In this document: positions 34,190 through 44,489 of the stretch, in pieces
Numbering within the stretch: the first letter of the stretch is position 1
Layout of the letters: each line of letters starts with the position of its first letter
NCBI RefSeq assembly: GCF_900114475.1
Contig: NZ_FOTE01000005.1
Coordinates: 372,001-436,000, forward strand
Source: Paenibacillus sp. 1_12
GTDB taxonomy: Bacteria; Bacillota; Bacilli; Paenibacillales; NBRC-103111
Reading direction: 5' to 3'
DNA length: 64,000 nucleotides
The notes under the pieces: model-generated
The model's database searches: none
What the model was told of the DNA's origin: nothing
Seen by the model: the letters and a program-made list of their open reading frames with translations, nothing else
Program-made: the position numbers and the translations under genes

Positions 34190-36205
34190 CTAGGAAGTGA
34201 TGTTTGTATGCGAAAAGTGATGCTCCAGTACATTTGCAATTGTACAGATTTTAATCGGCTTATTGATATAATCGATCATGCCCAAGGATATACAACGGTC
34301 TTTATCGATCTGCGAAGAGCTTGAGGTAACTGCAATTATATAAGGTCTGAGCTGTTCTGGTATTTCCTTTTGAATGGCTTGTGCCGTTTCAAACCCGTCC
34401 ATTTCCGGCATTTGCAGATCCATCAGGATGAGGTCATAAACATTTTTTCTCATTAAATCCATCACTTCATAACCATTTTTCGCACAATCAAACGTATGTC
34501 CTAACTTTTGTAAAATACGTTCCATCAGTATTTGGTTTATCGGATGATCCTCAGCCACCAAAATATGTAATGGATCGATCGAAGTGATGGGTCGATTATT
34601 GCTTATTACCGCTGCTTCTTTTTCCAAATGAGGAGTCATTTCTGTAAAATAAAAGGGCATGGTTTGAATAGTAAATATAAAAATGGCCCCGTGCTCAACA
34701 TCCTTTTTCGCATAAATATTCCCGCCCATTAATTCTACAAGGGTTTTACATATCGCTAGTCCAAGCCCAGTACCTCCATATTTACGCGCCATCGACGAAT
34801 CCAATTGAGAAAAAGGCTTGAACAAATCCATCATTTTAAGCGCTGGAATTCCGATGCCACTATCCTTGATGATAAATTCAATCTCAAGTGTGTTGTCCAG
34901 TGAGGGTACTTTGTTAACAATCACATAAATGCCACCGCTTTTTGTAAATTTAACCGCATTTCCGATTAAGTTAATCATGACTTGACGAAGTCGGGTTGGA
35001 TCGCTTGCAATAATCTGAGGAAGCTCTTCGTCGATATAATACTCCATAATTAGGTTCCGTTCCAAGGCAGTGGCAGTAAACAATTCAAATGTTTCTTGGA
35101 CCAATGATTTCAGCTCAAGCGGTTCCTGCTCCAATTCCATTTTACCGGATTCAATTTTGGAATAATCCAGAATATCGTTGATTACCGACATTAAAGCATT
35201 TGCGCTATTCCGTATAATTCCTGCGTATTTTCTCTGTTCGGATTCCAGATCCAAATCAAGGAGTAAATCCGCCATCCCAATAACACCATTCATGGGGGTA
35301 CGAATTTCATGGCTCATCATGGATAGAAATTCAGATTTAACTAGCAGCGCATTTTCCGCCTCATCCTTAGCTTGCAATAGTTCACTATCCAGCATTTTTC
35401 GCTTTGTTATATCTCTTGCAATTACATATACGCCAACAACTTTCACTTCCAATACGATAGGAATACTTATTACATCATAAATGAGGATATTGCCATTTGG
35501 ATTCAGCTCTGTAGTTTCATAACGCTGTACATTCCCGCCCGCTGTTTGTTTAAAATAGTGCTCAATGACCGGCAAATTTTCTTTGGTCGTAAAGGATCGG
35601 AAATTCAGCTGGCCCCGTTCGATTTCTTCACTTTTTACACCTGTTACTTTCTCAAAAGCTGGATTGACAGAAGTATAATTTCCAAGTAGATCCAAAGAAT
35701 AAATCAGATCCGGATGATGCTCGAATAAAGTGACCGCGTCCCTGAATCGTTCCAATCCTTTGTTGCTTCTTTCAAGCTCCGCTTTGACTGACTCCAGTGC
35801 TTTTTTTTGCAGATCCAATTCAATAAATACTTTAACTTTACTCAGCAGGATGTCCGTATTGACCGGTTTGAATAAGAAATCCACAGCGCCGGTCTCATAG
35901 CCTTTATATACGTTAGCATCTTCTTTATGGGTAGCCGTTACGAAAATTATCGGGATGAGCTGGGTCTTCTTATTACCGCGCAAAATCTCAGCAAGCTCAA
36001 ATCCGCTCATTTCCGGCATATTCACATCAAGTAAAATTAATGCAAAATCATGACGCAGTGTTGATGACATAGCCTCGTTCCCCGAGTGTGCTTTATGAAT
36101 TTCGCAACCTAACGTTTTTAATATTTTTTCCATCGCAAACAAATTTTCTTCCCGATCATCCACGACCAATATTTTAGCTACCAGCTTTTCCTTTACAGGT
36201 TTCAT
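34190..36205 (-). CDS. Soluble hybrid histidine kinase (REC-PAS-HisKA-HATPase-REC)
   Basis: 671 residues. Receiver 1 spans about 11-125 with Asp60 in [17 protein letters not shown] domain (about 145-270) is followed by HisKA with the acceptor His in [12 protein letters not shown] (about 295), HATPase with N, DSGIGIP and GTGLGLAI boxes, and a C-terminal receiver (about 535-655) with Asp in [11 protein letters not shown]. It has no membrane segment, so the input comes via receiver 1 or the PAS domain. It lies 90 nt downstream of the large hybrid kinase, and the two probably form one relay. Confidence 0.93.
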   Translation of the reverse strand: MKPVKEKLVAKILVVDDREENLFAMEKILKTLGCEIHKAHSGNEAMSSTLRHDFALILLDVNMPEMSGFELAEILRGNKKTQLIPIIFVTATHKEDANVYKGYETGAVDFLFKPVNTDILLSKVKVFIELDLQKKALESVKAELERSNKGLERFRDAVTLFEHHPDLIYSLDLLGNYTSVNPAFEKVTGVKSEEIERGQLNFRSFTTKENLPVIEHYFKQTAGGNVQRYETTELNPNGNILIYDVISIPIVLEVKVVGVYVIARDITKRKMLDSELLQAKDEAENALLVKSEFLSMMSHEIRTPMNGVIGMADLLLDLDLESEQRKYAGIIRNSANALMSVINDILDYSKIESGKMELEQEPLELKSLVQETFELFTATALERNLIMEYYIDEELPQIIASDPTRLRQVMINLIGNAVKFTKSGGIYVIVNKVPSLDNTLEIEFIIKDSGIGIPALKMMDLFKPFSQLDSSMARKYGGTGLGLAICKTLVELMGGNIYAKKDVEHGAIFIFTIQTMPFYFTEMTPHLEKEAAVISNNRPITSIDPLHILVAEDHPINQILMERILQKLGHTFDCAKNGYEVMDLMRKNVYDLILMDLQMPEMDGFETAQAIQKEIPEQLRPYIIAVTSSSSQIDKDRCISLGMIDYINKPIKICTIANVLEHHFSHTNITS

Positions 36206-36295
36206 GAGCGTGCCTCCTTAAAGATTGCAGAGCAAACTTTCTTCGCAAATATAATCTTCGAGCGTTCCCTTGAACGCTTGTATCGTAAGCAGCTG

Positions 36296-39200
36296 TTAAT
36301 TAAACAGCCATACTCGAAGCAAGGATAGAAGATTGTCCGTGTCTATCGGCTTTGTCAAGTAATCGTTAGCGCCGCCTTCAATACATTTCTCCCTGTCGCC
36401 TAGCATCGCATTAGCGGTTAAAGCGATAATCGGCAGCTTGTTAAATTGAGGATTTTGGCGTATTCTCCGCATGGCTTCATAGCCATCCATGACTGGCATC
36501 ATAATATCCATAATGACCAGCTCAATTCCGGCAACCTGCTCCAGCATTTCCAGAGCAAGCTTACCATTATCCGCCATAATTACGTCCATTTCGTAATGCT
36601 GAAGCAGCTTGGACAAAGCAAACGTATTACGCAAATCGTCGTCCACCAGTAAAATTTTCCGGCCTTTTAAGGTTTCATCACCATCCTGCAGCATATAGGC
36701 CCCATGACGCTGTTCAAAGGGTAGCATTTTATTCACATTATGCAGGAACAAAGAGACTTCATCCATTAACCGATCCGGGGAATACGCTCCTTTGATTACA
36801 ATACTGCCCGTGTAATGATTCAATTCTTTATATTCCTCTTGTGTTAACTCTTTGCCCGTATAAACAATAATGGGCGGCAACTGCGTTTTCTTAATCTCAA
36901 CCAGTCTTGTAAGCAATTCAAATCCGGACATATCTGGAAGCTTTAAATCAAGAATCATACAATCGTAGTCGTGTAATCGCAATCGTTCCAAGCCCTCCTC
37001 ACCTGTCTGAACACCATGAATCTCTACTTTTTTGTTCCTAAGCATTTCATATATGGCCTTTTGATTAGGAGCATCATCTTCTATGACAAGCACCCGTTGT
37101 ATACGTTCCTGCAAAATGCCTTCTATCCTGGCAAAAACGGAATCAAAGTCTGTGGCACTAATAGGCTTCGTTAGAAACCCGACTGCCCCTTTTTCAAGTG
37201 AGGCTTGTTTATCTTCCTTGCCGGTAATAATATGAACGGGAATATGCCGCGTTTCGCTGTCGTGCTTTAGCAATTCGAGCAATTTGAGCCCATCCATATC
37301 GGGTAGACCCAAATCCAGCAATACGGCACTTGGCATATATTTCTTTATTAACTGAATACCACTGAACCCGTCTGCTGCCACAATACATTTGAAGCCTTTG
37401 GCAACAGACATATCCAATAAAACCTTAGCAAAGCTTTTGTCGTCCTCCACAATCAGGATTACCTTCTCATTCAGGTAAGGATCGATTTCATTTCGATCAT
37501 CTGCAATAAATACTTGAATTGCTTGTGGAGCTACAGCCGTTGCTGCAGCTGCGGCTTGAATGGACAGCTCTGTATGAGCCTCCGATAACATCGTCTCAGA
37601 CGTATCGACGACAGAAAAAACAATATCCTTAGAGGAGGCCATTACGTTCATGGGATCCCCAATTGATGAAACATGATTCATATCAAGCGGAAGAATTAAA
37701 GTAAACGTGCTTCCTACGTCCTTCTGACTCACTAAATGAATTTCACCGCCAAGCAGCTTTGCAAGCTCTCTGGAAATCGTCAAGCCGAGTCCGGTTCCAC
37801 CATACTTGCGGCTGGTAGAGCCGTCGGCCTGCTGAAAAGATTCAAATATCGCCTTTTGCTTATTCGGTACAATCCCAATACCTGTATCACGGACTATAAA
37901 AGCCACGGTATTATCTGCTGAAAGGTTCTTGTTAATAAATTGAAAATCAGCAGTAGGACGGCAGATTCGCAAGGAAACCGTACCCATAGATGTAAATTTA
38001 AATGCATTGGACAAAAAGTTTTTAAGTATTTGTTCGGTTCGCTGGCCATCTGTTATAAGGGTCCACGGTACTGCTTCTTCTATTTGCAGCTCGAACTGTA
38101 ATCCTTTATCCTGTGCTATAACATTGAACTCATATTTGAGGTTGTGGACAATCGATTCCAGCTTTACTACCTCCGGCAATACGTTTAATTTACCTGCCTC
38201 TACCTTCGATAAATCCAATATATCATTAATCAGTGTTAACAAATTCAAGCCGCCGCTGTATATGATTTGAGCTGACTCGATCTGATCCTCCGTCAAATTT
38301 CCCTCCATGTTATTAGCAAGAAGTTTCGCGAGTATCAGCAGACTATTAAGTGGAGTTCTTAATTCATGAGACATATTCGCCAAAAATTCCGACTTATAAT
38401 TACTGGCCAATTCCAACTCGTTGGCTTTTAACTCAAGATCGTCTTTGGACAATTGGATCATTTCGTTTTGTTTGATAATATCCATAGTTTGTGTTTCCAA
38501 ACGTTTTGTCTTTACCGCCATCTCATCATTAATGACTTGCAGTTCTTCACTTTGCAGCTTCAGCCTCTCTTCAGAATGCTTTAGCATTTTGGTTTGTTCT
38601 TCCAATTCTTCATTAGAAACTCGTAATTCTTCCTGTTGTATTTGGGCTTCCTCAGCTAATAATTGAGCTTTCTCGGCAAGCAGCAGTGATTCCAAAAGGG
38701 ACTCTTCCGTTCGTTGACGACTGGCTGCGCTATTAATAATAACGCCGAGCGGTGTGGACAATAATTCAAGCAAATTTTGCTGGATCGGCGTAAAAGCTTT
38801 GAACGAAGCTAGTTCAATGACTGCTACAACCTCTTCTTCAAAAATAATGGGCATGACAAAAATGGTCAGTGGATTGCATTCTCCAAGTCCGGAACTGATC
38901 TGAATATATTCATCAGGTACTTGTGTCAACAAAATCGGCTTCTTCTCCAATGCGCATTGACCAATCAAACCTTCACCCAAACGAAAATGATCAGAAATAT
39001 TTTTTCTTTCTTTATAGGCATAGCTGCCGAGCAATATAAAATCACCTGTGTGTTCAGCGTTTTTTCTTGTCTCTTTTACATAAAACACACCTTGTCCAAC
39101 CTCGATCAGCTTGGAAATTTCTGAAATAAGCATTTTTACCAGCTGCTGTAGGTCCGTCATCCCAAGTGAAAGCTCCGTCAAACGGGCCAACTCAGCCTTC

Positions 39201-40246
39201 AACCAATACTGTCTTTCTTTTTCGGCCATCATTTCCTGGAAGGTAAACCATACTTGAATGAGTAAAGAGAGAGAAACCAAAATAAGGAGAAGATTGATCA
39301 GAATCATAAAAACGAGCCAGCTTAAAGCTCCACTTCTTCTTTGATCCAATAGACCGATTATAGCGAAAGCATATTGATCTTCAGCCTGCTTCATTAAATC
39401 GATTACATTTGTTGACTGTTGGTACCAGTAATGGGGGTCTACATCCAGACTTTTTCCAGCTGCTCCATCCATGACCTTATAACGAATACGGTTTACTTCA
39501 TCAACCACTTGTCCTTTAACTATCGATTTATATTGAGTAAGCCAATCCAAACTCGCATTCGAAGCAAAGTTGTCTGAATAAAGCTGCCGCTCCTTTTCCA
39601 ATAAACCTAAGCTATACATACGTGTCGCTTGTATTTGATTGTCCTGAAGAATGCTAGTGATGAAATCCCGTTCCCGGCTCAGCGCGGCTTTGCTTTGAAA
39701 AAAATTATGAAATGCAGAAAGCATAGCAGTCATTTCAATATGTGAGCTCGCTAAGTTCATTTGATTCGTCAAAATAAAAAAAGATCCCAACGTATCACCA
39801 TAGTACGTAAGGATCTTAGTCTCATCGGTATTTTGTTTGTCAATGAACTCACGCTCCAAATCGAGTTTATCCAACATCTTTATCGCAAGCGTCAGATTTT
39901 TCACGAAATTCGCATCCAGCTCATTTAACGAAATTGTGTGTACATATTGTTTAAGATTATCTATACTCTGGTTTGAATACTTTCGCTGCTCCAGCAACTG
40001 ATTTCGTTGAATTTCAGTGTGATTGGCGTAATAGCTAACTGTAATGCCTTGTTCCTTTTGAAGCTCGTGGATCAAGTCTATCGTTTTCACCAAAAGCTTG
40101 GTCTTGGTTTCCAATTGTCCTAATTCAGTCCGATCATTTATTTTGGCAATGACCGCTGAAATTGAAAAATACAGCAAACCTATCATGGGAATTAAAACCA
40201 TCACGACCAGCTTGCTGTTCATTTTCAAATTTTTCATCCAAAGCAT
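36296..40246 (-). CDS. Large membrane hybrid histidine kinase (sensor-GAF-HisKA-HATPase-3xREC)
   Basis: 1316 residues. TM1 (about 12-34) and TM2 (about 308-335) flank an all-helical extracytoplasmic domain; the LIHELQKEQGITVSY motif and ALSRERDF resemble nitrate/nitrite-sensing (NIT) domains. A GAF-like domain (about 360-510), a long coiled coil (about 515-635), HisKA (ANMSHELRTPLNS), HATPase (NAFKF, DTGIGIV, GTGLGLTI) and three receivers follow (LLDLGLPDMDG, ILDLKLPDMSG and VIMDIMMPVMDG). No HPt domain is visible. The coiled-coil region before HisKA is typical of Firmicute stress or sporulation-type hybrid kinases. Ligand is unknown. Confidence 0.92.
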   Translation of the reverse strand: MLWMKNLKMNSKLVVMVLIPMIGLLYFSISAVIAKINDRTELGQLETKTKLLVKTIDLIHELQKEQGITVSYYANHTEIQRNQLLEQRKYSNQSIDNLKQYVHTISLNELDANFVKNLTLAIKMLDKLDLEREFIDKQNTDETKILTYYGDTLGSFFILTNQMNLASSHIEMTAMLSAFHNFFQSKAALSRERDFITSILQDNQIQATRMYSLGLLEKERQLYSDNFASNASLDWLTQYKSIVKGQVVDEVNRIRYKVMDGAAGKSLDVDPHYWYQQSTNVIDLMKQAEDQYAFAIIGLLDQRRSGALSWLVFMILINLLLILVSLSLLIQVWFTFQEMMAEKERQYWLKAELARLTELSLGMTDLQQLVKMLISEISKLIEVGQGVFYVKETRKNAEHTGDFILLGSYAYKERKNISDHFRLGEGLIGQCALEKKPILLTQVPDEYIQISSGLGECNPLTIFVMPIIFEEEVVAVIELASFKAFTPIQQNLLELLSTPLGVIINSAASRQRTEESLLESLLLAEKAQLLAEEAQIQQEELRVSNEELEEQTKMLKHSEERLKLQSEELQVINDEMAVKTKRLETQTMDIIKQNEMIQLSKDDLELKANELELASNYKSEFLANMSHELRTPLNSLLILAKLLANNMEGNLTEDQIESAQIIYSGGLNLLTLINDILDLSKVEAGKLNVLPEVVKLESIVHNLKYEFNVIAQDKGLQFELQIEEAVPWTLITDGQRTEQILKNFLSNAFKFTSMGTVSLRICRPTADFQFINKNLSADNTVAFIVRDTGIGIVPNKQKAIFESFQQADGSTSRKYGGTGLGLTISRELAKLLGGEIHLVSQKDVGSTFTLILPLDMNHVSSIGDPMNVMASSKDIVFSVVDTSETMLSEAHTELSIQAAAAATAVAPQAIQVFIADDRNEIDPYLNEKVILIVEDDKSFAKVLLDMSVAKGFKCIVAADGFSGIQLIKKYMPSAVLLDLGLPDMDGLKLLELLKHDSETRHIPVHIITGKEDKQASLEKGAVGFLTKPISATDFDSVFARIEGILQERIQRVLVIEDDAPNQKAIYEMLRNKKVEIHGVQTGEEGLERLRLHDYDCMILDLKLPDMSGFELLTRLVEIKKTQLPPIIVYTGKELTQEEYKELNHYTGSIVIKGAYSPDRLMDEVSLFLHNVNKMLPFEQRHGAYMLQDGDETLKGRKILLVDDDLRNTFALSKLLQHYEMDVIMADNGKLALEMLEQVAGIELVIMDIMMPVMDGYEAMRRIRQNPQFNKLPIIALTANAMLGDREKCIEGGANDYLTKPIDTDNLLSLLRVWLFN

Positions 40247-40364
40247 TCAGATACCCTCATTTCTCAATCTCGCGAAACACCATATTCATCATTTTTCATT
40301 CATTTTTTTCCAATCCATCCTTAACTATCAATGATAGCATAACCAGTAGCAAAGAGATATGTAT

Positions 40365-40410
40365 ATCTCGAAACTAAGCATGAGTGAGGTAGTTTTCTCA
40401 GCTTCGAGAT
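40365..40410 (-). terminator. Hairpin downstream of the two-component pair
   Basis: ATCTCGAAACTAAG (40365-40378) pairs with CTCAGCTTCGAGAT (40397-40410) with one or two mismatches. It follows the kinase stop, but the T tract is weak, so it may be an mRNA 3' stabilising hairpin. Confidence 0.45.
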
Positions 40411-40414
40411 GATC

Positions 40415-41794
40415 TCATTGCAGTCTAGGGAGCCTTACGATTACAGTGGTTCCTTCTCCAAGCCTGCTTTGCAGTTCAATGGAGCCATGATGCAGGTCGA
40501 CGATTTTTTTTACAATTGAAAGTCCAAGTCCACTGCCGGAGCGAGCTCGGTTTCTGGCTTTGTCAGCTTTATAAAAGCGTTCTATGATATGAGGGAGCTC
40601 GTCTTCCGGTATACCGATACCTGTATCGCTAATCCTAACTGCAATGTCATGCTCAACTGCGATTCCGATGCGGATCGTAGCTCCAGGTAATGAAAATTTG
40701 ATACTGTTTGTGATCAGGTTGAGCCATATTTGATATGCGAGCCCCGAATCTGCAGTAATGACGATTTCAGATAGATCCAGTTCGATCGCCAACTGCTTTT
40801 CAGCCCACTGCCATTCGGTCATAATCAATGCCTGTCGTATCTGTTCATCCAGCCGAAAACTTGTCGGTTTGATGACCATCTTTTCTTTATCCAGTGCTGC
40901 CAGCGTGAGGAGCTTCTTGCTCAGTGAAGATAATCGCCTACTTTCTTCCTCAATAATGCGCAGATAATGCTCCTCCTCTTCAGGTGTAGCTTTATGATCG
41001 AGGATAGCCTGAGAAAAACCTTGAATGGAAGCTAACGGGGACTGGATTTCGTGTGATACATTAGCAACAAACTCCTGTCTCATGTCGTCAAGCTGCTTGA
41101 GTGCCTGCGCCATTTGTGCAAAAAGCCGGGCCAAATTGCCGATTTCGTCCCGCCGCGAGACATCCAATTCAATGTTATAGTTGCCGCTCACGATTTTTTG
41201 AGTTGCTTTTGTCAATTTTTTTATAGGCTTCACAATATATCGCGTTGATATGACAATAAACACAATGTTGAACAAAAAGCTGAATACGAATAGGATAGCC
41301 AACAGGATTCGTACTTCACCAAACTGCTGCTCAAGATTCGGGCGAATAAACACAGCATAGGTGCTGCCTTTTACCGAAATCGGCAAACCAATACTGTTTT
41401 GGAGACTGTCTTCAAAAAGCCCATTAACCATGAGGAGGTGGCGTTCTTCCAAAATCCCTTTATAGGTCTCTCCTTCCAGAACGCGACGAACCAGCTCAGC
41501 AGCGATTTGATTATTTTTGAAGGGAGCGCCGTAAAATGTGCCCTGCATCCGATCATCCACAGCATAAATCTGAAATCCCATGTTCGCGATATGCGTCAAA
41601 TAGGGTCCTAGTTCCAGGTCCGATGTTTTTTCATATAGGGTGCGAATTTCATTACCGATGTTCGATATTTTTTGCTCGTTATACTTGATCAGCTTCTGGA
41701 CATAATAAACGTCTGCCAAAAGAAGAGCCAGCATACCACTTACAAGGGAAATTAGAACAAACGTAACGACAATCCGAATATAAAGACTTCTCAT
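40415..41794 (-). CDS. Membrane histidine kinase of an OmpR-type pair
   Basis: 459 residues. TM1 (about 8-28), an extracytoplasmic sensor (about 30-160), TM2 (about 165-187), HAMP (about 188-240), HisKA with His in NVSHEIQSPLASIQGFS and HATPase with NSIKF, DTGIGIPEDE and GSGLGLSIV. The layout is that of BaeS/PhoR-type kinases. Its ATG overlaps the TGA of the response regulator gene (ATGA), so the two are translationally coupled. The signal is unknown. Confidence 0.94.
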   Translation of the reverse strand: MRSLYIRIVVTFVLISLVSGMLALLLADVYYVQKLIKYNEQKISNIGNEIRTLYEKTSDLELGPYLTHIANMGFQIYAVDDRMQGTFYGAPFKNNQIAAELVRRVLEGETYKGILEERHLLMVNGLFEDSLQNSIGLPISVKGSTYAVFIRPNLEQQFGEVRILLAILFVFSFLFNIVFIVISTRYIVKPIKKLTKATQKIVSGNYNIELDVSRRDEIGNLARLFAQMAQALKQLDDMRQEFVANVSHEIQSPLASIQGFSQAILDHKATPEEEEHYLRIIEEESRRLSSLSKKLLTLAALDKEKMVIKPTSFRLDEQIRQALIMTEWQWAEKQLAIELDLSEIVITADSGLAYQIWLNLITNSIKFSLPGATIRIGIAVEHDIAVRISDTGIGIPEDELPHIIERFYKADKARNRARSGSGLGLSIVKKIVDLHHGSIELQSRLGEGTTVIVRLPRLQ

Positions 41795-42471
41795 CCGCCT
41801 TGCACCTCAATTTTATAGCCTAACCCGCGAATCGTTGTGATGATGAAATCATTGGTTCTATCTGCAAAACGTTCACGCAATCGCTTAATATGTACATCGA
41901 TAGTCCTGCTGCCTCCTTCGTAATCCGATCCCCAAATAAGCTGCAGCAGCTGCTCACGCGTAAAAATACGTCCTGGCTGACTAGCCAATTGGGATAGCAG
42001 CTCGAATTCCTTCAACGGTAAAATCAGAACCGTGTCGCCTGTTTTGACTTCATAACTATTACGGTCTATTGTTATATCGTTCAACCTGATCAACTCAGAA
42101 GAGACCATTTGAAATCGACGCAGTAACGCTTTTATCCGAAACATCAGTTCCTTCGGTTCGAACGGTTTGACCATATAGTCGTCTGTTCCAGACAAAAAAC
42201 CTCTTTCTTTATCCTCAATCTCACCCTTAGCCGTCAGCATGATGACGGGAATATCATAGTGTTTGCGGATTTCCTCACAAAGTTCCCAGCCGTTCTTCGA
42301 CGGCATCATAATATCCACTATAGCTAAATGAACTTGTTCATTTTCCAGGATGGATGACCCTTGTACACCATTTTCCGCTTCCAAAACGATATACCCTTCC
42401 TTTTTCAAAAGAAAACGTAATAGCTCCCGAATGTGAGGATCATCATCTACAACCAAAATATGAGTTCTCAA
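41791..42471 (-). CDS. OmpR/PhoB-family response regulator
   Basis: 226 residues: a receiver with phospho-acceptor Asp53 (IVDIMMP), Thr near 80 (MLTAKG) and Lys near 102 (VKPFEPKELMFR), then a winged-helix DNA-binding domain (REQLLQLIWGSDYEGGSRTI, DVHIKRLRERF). TTG start at 42471 follows GGAGGGAC. It is the first gene of the pair. A large inverted repeat 200 nt upstream (42674-42730) may be part of its control region. Confidence 0.94.
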   Translation of the reverse strand: MRTHILVVDDDPHIRELLRFLLKKEGYIVLEAENGVQGSSILENEQVHLAIVDIMMPSKNGWELCEEIRKHYDIPVIMLTAKGEIEDKERGFLSGTDDYMVKPFEPKELMFRIKALLRRFQMVSSELIRLNDITIDRNSYEVKTGDTVLILPLKEFELLSQLASQPGRIFTREQLLQLIWGSDYEGGSRTIDVHIKRLRERFADRTNDFIITTIRGLGYKIEVQGG

Positions 42472-42814
42472 ATTGTCCCTCCTCTACCAGTCAAACAATC
42501 ATACAACGAATATAGCCTGAATCTAATTCGCAAATCAGGGGATATTTGTGATGAAGTACAACCATAGACATGGTTTTCATGCCAAACCGTTACTGGTATT
42601 GTCGTACCTAATCCATGTTTCTATGTAAACAAATAGAGGATGGTCCATGACCATAGCTTAAAAAACGAATATGAACGGACGATGAACGGGATATTACATC
42701 ACCTGTAATCATGCGTACATCGTCCGTTCATTATACCAGCCTACAATTCATATTGTGAGACGGTAACTTGGGGCCAACGCCTCAGTTCATCTCAAATTAA
42801 CCAAAACGGGGGAA
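42472..42814. other. Intergenic region with a 12-bp perfect inverted repeat
   Basis: The 343-nt gap between divergent genes holds GAACGGACGATG (42674-42685) and its exact complement CATCGTCCGTTC (42719-42730). Between them sits an ATTAC/GTAAT pair. I see no coding frame. The repeat could form a cruciform or RNA hairpin, or be a regulator binding site for either flanking gene. Confidence 0.55.
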
Positions 42815-43264
42815 ATGAATATGTTTGGTATCATGTTGTTTTTACATCTTGCTGGCTTAGTTATTTGGCTTGGCTCATTATTTGCTATTGTGGTCATGCT
42901 TATTATGTTAAAAAAACAACTGGGTTCTCAAGAATCCAATACATTAGCACAACGCATTATTCGTACTTTTAGCAGGTTTGCTCATCCCAGTGCTGTCTTC
43001 GTATTAATCAGCGGGGTATTTATGATTATTCAAATGGGTATGGGGTCCGGGAAACCATTATGGCTGGAGGTCATGGAAAAAGGAGGCGGCACGATCATCT
43101 TGCTTGGCCTTATTTTCACTGGCATTTTAGGCAGTAAAGTTAAAAAACGTTTGGACGTCCCCGGACAGGCTCAGCCCGTAAAATTGTCAGGCTACATGAT
43201 TGCAATGAGTACGGTTATTGTGCTGACTCTTTCTGTTGTACTCGTTGTGAGTTTGAAACTTTGA
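42815..43264 (+). CDS. Four-span membrane protein (CopD/DUF2269-like)
   Basis: A 149-residue protein with four hydrophobic helices (about residues 4-28, 52-73, 88-106, 124-147). It opens with FLHLAGLVIWLGSLF, the His-containing helix common in CopD-like and DUF2269 membrane proteins, and has AHPSAVFVLISGVFMI in the second helix. Members with known roles handle copper or haem, but the link is weak. ATG at 42815 follows ACGGGGG. A terminator follows. Confidence 0.72.
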   Translation: MNMFGIMLFLHLAGLVIWLGSLFAIVVMLIMLKKQLGSQESNTLAQRIIRTFSRFAHPSAVFVLISGVFMIIQMGMGSGKPLWLEVMEKGGGTIILLGLIFTGILGSKVKKRLDVPGQAQPVKLSGYMIAMSTVIVLTLSVVLVVSLKL

Positions 43265-43295
43265 AACATTCCTCAATCGTGTAAACAATCTAAAA

Positions 43296-43333
43296 GGGTT
43301 ACAGATCCGGTCATGCCGGTTGTAACCCTGTTT
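43296..43333 (+). terminator. Intrinsic terminator
   Basis: GGGTTACA pairs with TGTAACCC (43296-43303 with 43321-43328) around a second CCGG/CCGG helix, followed by TGTTTCTG. It ends the membrane protein transcript. Confidence 0.75.
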
Positions 43334-43384
43334 CTGTTGAAATTAAATATCAGGAGCCGTAATGAAGCAAACGAGGTAGGAGAG

Positions 43385-44392
43385 TTACAGTTCTACGATC
43401 GCCTTAATAACTCCATTAGCTGGGTCAAACCAATTTTCATATTCATTGATCATCAGATCGAAGCTTACACGATGGGTAATGTATCGATCAATATCGATGG
43501 CTCCATTATGAACAGCTTGAATAACGGTATCAAAATCCTCACGGGTCGCATTGCGGCTGCTCATCAGAGTAAGCTCTTTTTTGTGAAAATCCGGGTCATT
43601 GAACGTAAGGTCCGCTTTGACCAAGCCTACATATACAAGTCTGCCGCCATGGGATACATAGTTAAAGGAATCCATCATCGATCTTGCATTTCCGGTAGCA
43701 TCAAAAACGACTGTCGGCAAATCTCCATTTGATATTTCTGCTAACGCTTTCAACGGATGATCAAGCACATTAACCGTATAGTCTACTTGTGCCCATTCCT
43801 TGCAAAATCTCAATCGGTCTTCGTTTATATCCATGGCAATGACTTTTGCCCCCCGCTGCTTGGCCAATACCATAACACCTAACCCGATGGGTCCCGCTCC
43901 GATTACAAGCGCCAGCTCGCCCTGTTGCAATCCCGACCTTCTTACCGCATGGGCTCCAATGCTTAACGGCTCCAGAAGAGCCGCTTGGTCAAGGCTAATG
44001 CCTTCTGTTTTGATTAAATGCGAGATGGGAACAGATATAATCTCCCGCATACCTCCATCGGTATGCACACCAAGCACTTTCATTTGAGTGCAGCAATTGG
44101 TTTTGCCATTCCGGCACGCAATACAGCTTCCGCACTCCAAATAAGGGATGATCGCAACTTGATCTCCCATTTGAAAATCGCTGGATGCCGATTGCAGGAT
44201 GGTCCCCGAAAGCTCATGTCCAAGAATTCTGGGATATTCAAAGAATGGCTGATTGCCTCTGTAAGCATGAAGATCGGTTCCACAAATCCCGATTCTGCGA
44301 ATTTGTACTAACGCTTCCCCTTGTCCCATAACTGGCGGCTCTAACTCTATCATTTTGAATTCATTGGGCTGAACGCATACAATACTCTTCAT
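43385..44392 (-). CDS. Zinc-dependent medium-chain dehydrogenase (sugar-acid/polyol type)
   Basis: A 335-residue MDR enzyme. Catalytic zinc ligands Cys37 and His59-Glu60 (GHELSG) are present. The structural zinc loop is ECGSCIACRNGKTNCC. The NAD site is VIGAGPIGLG (about residue 165), with an Asp in AMDINEDR that favours NAD+. The general pattern fits L-galactonate/L-threonine/sorbitol-type dehydrogenases. It lies 97 nt downstream of the FucU mutarotase with a divergent AraC regulator, so a role in L-fucose or a related sugar acid is plausible. ATG follows AAGGGGAG. Confidence 0.88.
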   Translation of the reverse strand: MKSIVCVQPNEFKMIELEPPVMGQGEALVQIRRIGICGTDLHAYRGNQPFFEYPRILGHELSGTILQSASSDFQMGDQVAIIPYLECGSCIACRNGKTNCCTQMKVLGVHTDGGMREIISVPISHLIKTEGISLDQAALLEPLSIGAHAVRRSGLQQGELALVIGAGPIGLGVMVLAKQRGAKVIAMDINEDRLRFCKEWAQVDYTVNVLDHPLKALAEISNGDLPTVVFDATGNARSMMDSFNYVSHGGRLVYVGLVKADLTFNDPDFHKKELTLMSSRNATREDFDTVIQAVHNGAIDIDRYITHRVSFDLMINEYENWFDPANGVIKAIVEL

Positions 44393-44489
44393 TCTAATTC
44401 TCCCCTTTATTCCATCATATTTGGATTATATTCAGGTCTTCTGCTTAACCAGGTATGGCAGAGCTGGCGGTGCTCACTAAAAATGTTAG

